Assembly: GCF_932276165.1 (NCBI RefSeq) | Contig: NC_064007.1 | Span: forward strand, 6,644,001-6,708,000 | Direction of reading: 5' to 3' | DNA from: Plutella xylostella | Taxonomy: Eukaryota > Arthropoda > Insecta > Lepidoptera > Plutellidae | DNA length: 64,000 nt | In this document: in pieces, positions 62,471 through 64,000 of the stretch | Layout: the number at the start of each line of letters is the position of its first letter | Position numbering within the stretch: the stretch's first letter is position 1 | Notes under the pieces: model-generated | Databases searched by the model: none | What the model saw: only the letters and a program-made list of their open reading frames with translations | What the model was told of the DNA's origin: nothing | Program-made: the position numbers and the translations under genes

Positions 62471-62817
62471 CGGATCGCTGCACAGTTCAGTCGTGTCACA
62501 ACTACCGCTAATATTTTATTTTTCTAAAAAATCACGTATCTACTTACACTGGACATTCAACCACTGCTGCCGAATTACCGTGCCTGACCAATATAATCTG
62601 ACCGTCGTGTCGTTCGTTATTCACTACGGGTCTTCATAAACTGGACGGAAAGAAGTTTTGTACGAAACAGTCGATCGGTGCCAATATAGTGTGACCTGTT
62701 GATGGAATTCCGCTACTGCGTTCTAAGTGTACAGTGACATTGCGAAATAACAAATACATTTAAATTAAAGTGTTACTTACGTAATTCTACCTGTAACGTG
62801 ATTCTTGAAGAAGCAAA

Positions 62818-63687
62818 ATGGACAAGTCTATGTCGGAATCGAACTTGTCTGAAGTCCAGGAGTCCACTCCTCCGAACTTCGTATCTGTGCACCGTAATAA
62901 AAGAAGAAGGGAAGAAATGTCAAACATACCTATAGAATTAGAAAATTTCAAGGAAGAGATAAAACATATGATGACATCTATGCTATCAGCTCAAGTGACT
63001 GAACTCCAAAAGATTTCCGCCTCCCAACTGGAAATGCAGAAAACTAACCTCAACATTGAGAGTTCGATGGCGTTTCTCACTGCCCAGAATGAGGAATTCA
63101 GAAAGAAGATTGGTCAAATGGAGCTAAAGATAGAATCAGATGGAAAATATATAGCTGTACTTGAGGACAGAATTGAGGACTTACAGAGAGGAAACAGAAA
63201 GAGTAACTTTGAGATGAAAAATGTACCAAAACTAAAAGGAGAAGATAAAGATAACCTGATTGACATGGTGCTTAAACTCTCAGGGAACATTGGATGTCAA
63301 TTAGCCAAATCCGACATAAAGGATATCTACAGAGTGAGAGGAAGGAAGGAGAAAACTCAGAACACACCGATCATTGTTGAACTGATATCAACTTTGACAA
63401 AAAGTGAGATGCTTAGAATGTGTAAGTCTTTTAATATAAAGCACAAAACCAAAATATGTGCTAAGCACCTGGGAATAGGAGTGGATGGAGACACTCCAGT
63501 GTACATATCGGAGCAGCTGACTGCCAAGGGTTCCCGTCTGCACTTCCTCGCCCGTGACCTTGCAAAATCGAAATCATATAAGTACTGCTGGACTGCTTAT
63601 GGAAAAGTATACGTACGGCAAGAGGACACTACCCCGATAATCACTATAAACAATGAGGCCCAGGTACAACAACTTATGCAAAAATGA
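62818..63687 (+). CDS. retrotransposon ORF1-like protein with Baculo_FP-like domain
   Basis: An intact 289-aa frame. An acidic/Ser-rich start and basic RNKRRREE are followed by a coiled coil (~45-130). The C-terminal half (~140-289: FEMKNVPKLKGEDKDNLI..., SDIKDIYRVRGRK, GSRLHFLARDLAKSKSYKY, CWTAYGKVYVRQED) is like the FP25K family of baculoviruses and ORF1 proteins of insect non-LTR elements. ORF1 proteins bind RNA as trimers. No RT follows within the 313 bases to the window edge, so either a LINE continues outside or this is a solo gene. Upstream 62480-62817 would be its leader. Confidence 0.7.
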   Translation: MDKSMSESNLSEVQESTPPNFVSVHRNKRRREEMSNIPIELENFKEEIKHMMTSMLSAQVTELQKISASQLEMQKTNLNIESSMAFLTAQNEEFRKKIGQMELKIESDGKYIAVLEDRIEDLQRGNRKSNFEMKNVPKLKGEDKDNLIDMVLKLSGNIGCQLAKSDIKDIYRVRGRKEKTQNTPIIVELISTLTKSEMLRMCKSFNIKHKTKICAKHLGIGVDGDTPVYISEQLTAKGSRLHFLARDLAKSKSYKYCWTAYGKVYVRQEDTTPIITINNEAQVQQLMQK

Positions 63688-64000
63688 CTAGTTGTAAATA
63701 ATAAGTTACATCTGTTTATAATGTTATTAAGTATCAATCTCCTACTTACACGATATGGTCAGCATGTATCATTTGTACTAGTCTTTCTGCACTCAGTGTC
63801 TCTTGTAATAAATGAATTGTATTGTTATTGCATGATTATTAGTGCTATGTCTAAACATAACTTCTATTCATACCTTATTCTCTATATAACACACACACAC
63901 CACTCATACACTTGTATCAAAAAATGTCAAATACCTACTATACTAAAGATGTTTTCACATATTATACTACCATGTATTAAACATACTCAATCACAGTACC

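Overview
The window is insect nuclear DNA, most likely lepidopteran. It is AT-rich, has short spliced exons, and is packed with LTR and non-LTR retrotransposons and DNA transposons. One of the non-LTR tails (GGCCTTTGCCCA...) is a type I associate with moths and butterflies. Everything here was read by eye, with no alignment or search, so family names are recognition calls.

The host content is a tandem array of three copies of one seven-exon chymotrypsin-fold serine protease gene, all on the + strand: copy 1 at 12468-29531, copy 2 at 31633-45117 and copy 3 at 51144-60164. Exon lengths and phases agree across copies. Copies 2 and 3 read through as 332 and 336 aa. Copy 1 has lost one base just after the catalytic Ser motif and is called a pseudogene. 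Each copy has a secretion signal, an R|IVGG activation site, an intact His/Asp/Ser triad, an unusual S1 pocket and a hydrophobic C-terminal tail.

Region by region. 1-11872: a rearranged, env-bearing BEL/Pao retrotransposon in head-to-head copies; its 3' LTR is joined to an inverted leader and gag start. 11885-12278: the 3' end of a PIF/Harbinger element. 12290-31440: protease copy 1, carrying a THAP-domain DNA transposon (intron 3), a gag-only BEL/Pao element with identical LTRs (intron 5) and a young Ty3/gypsy element (intron 6). 31440-46720: protease copy 2, with a second Ty3/gypsy element (intron 1, itself hit by a hAT-like MITE), an RTE-like LINE, a THAP-encoding element and a TA-target element. 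46723-50954: an apparently intact PIF/Harbinger element with convergent transposase and Myb/SANT-like genes. 50955-61300: protease copy 3 with several LINE and MITE insertions. 61300-64000: decayed transposon pieces and a retrotransposon ORF1 with a Baculo_FP-like domain.

The copies act as empty and filled sites for one another, so most insertions can be bounded with target-site duplications. Copies 1 and 3 share the Harbinger, the THAP element and a 120-bp MITE at the same places. They therefore arose by a duplication younger than those insertions, while copy 2 lacks all three. No tRNA, rRNA or CRISPR feature was seen.
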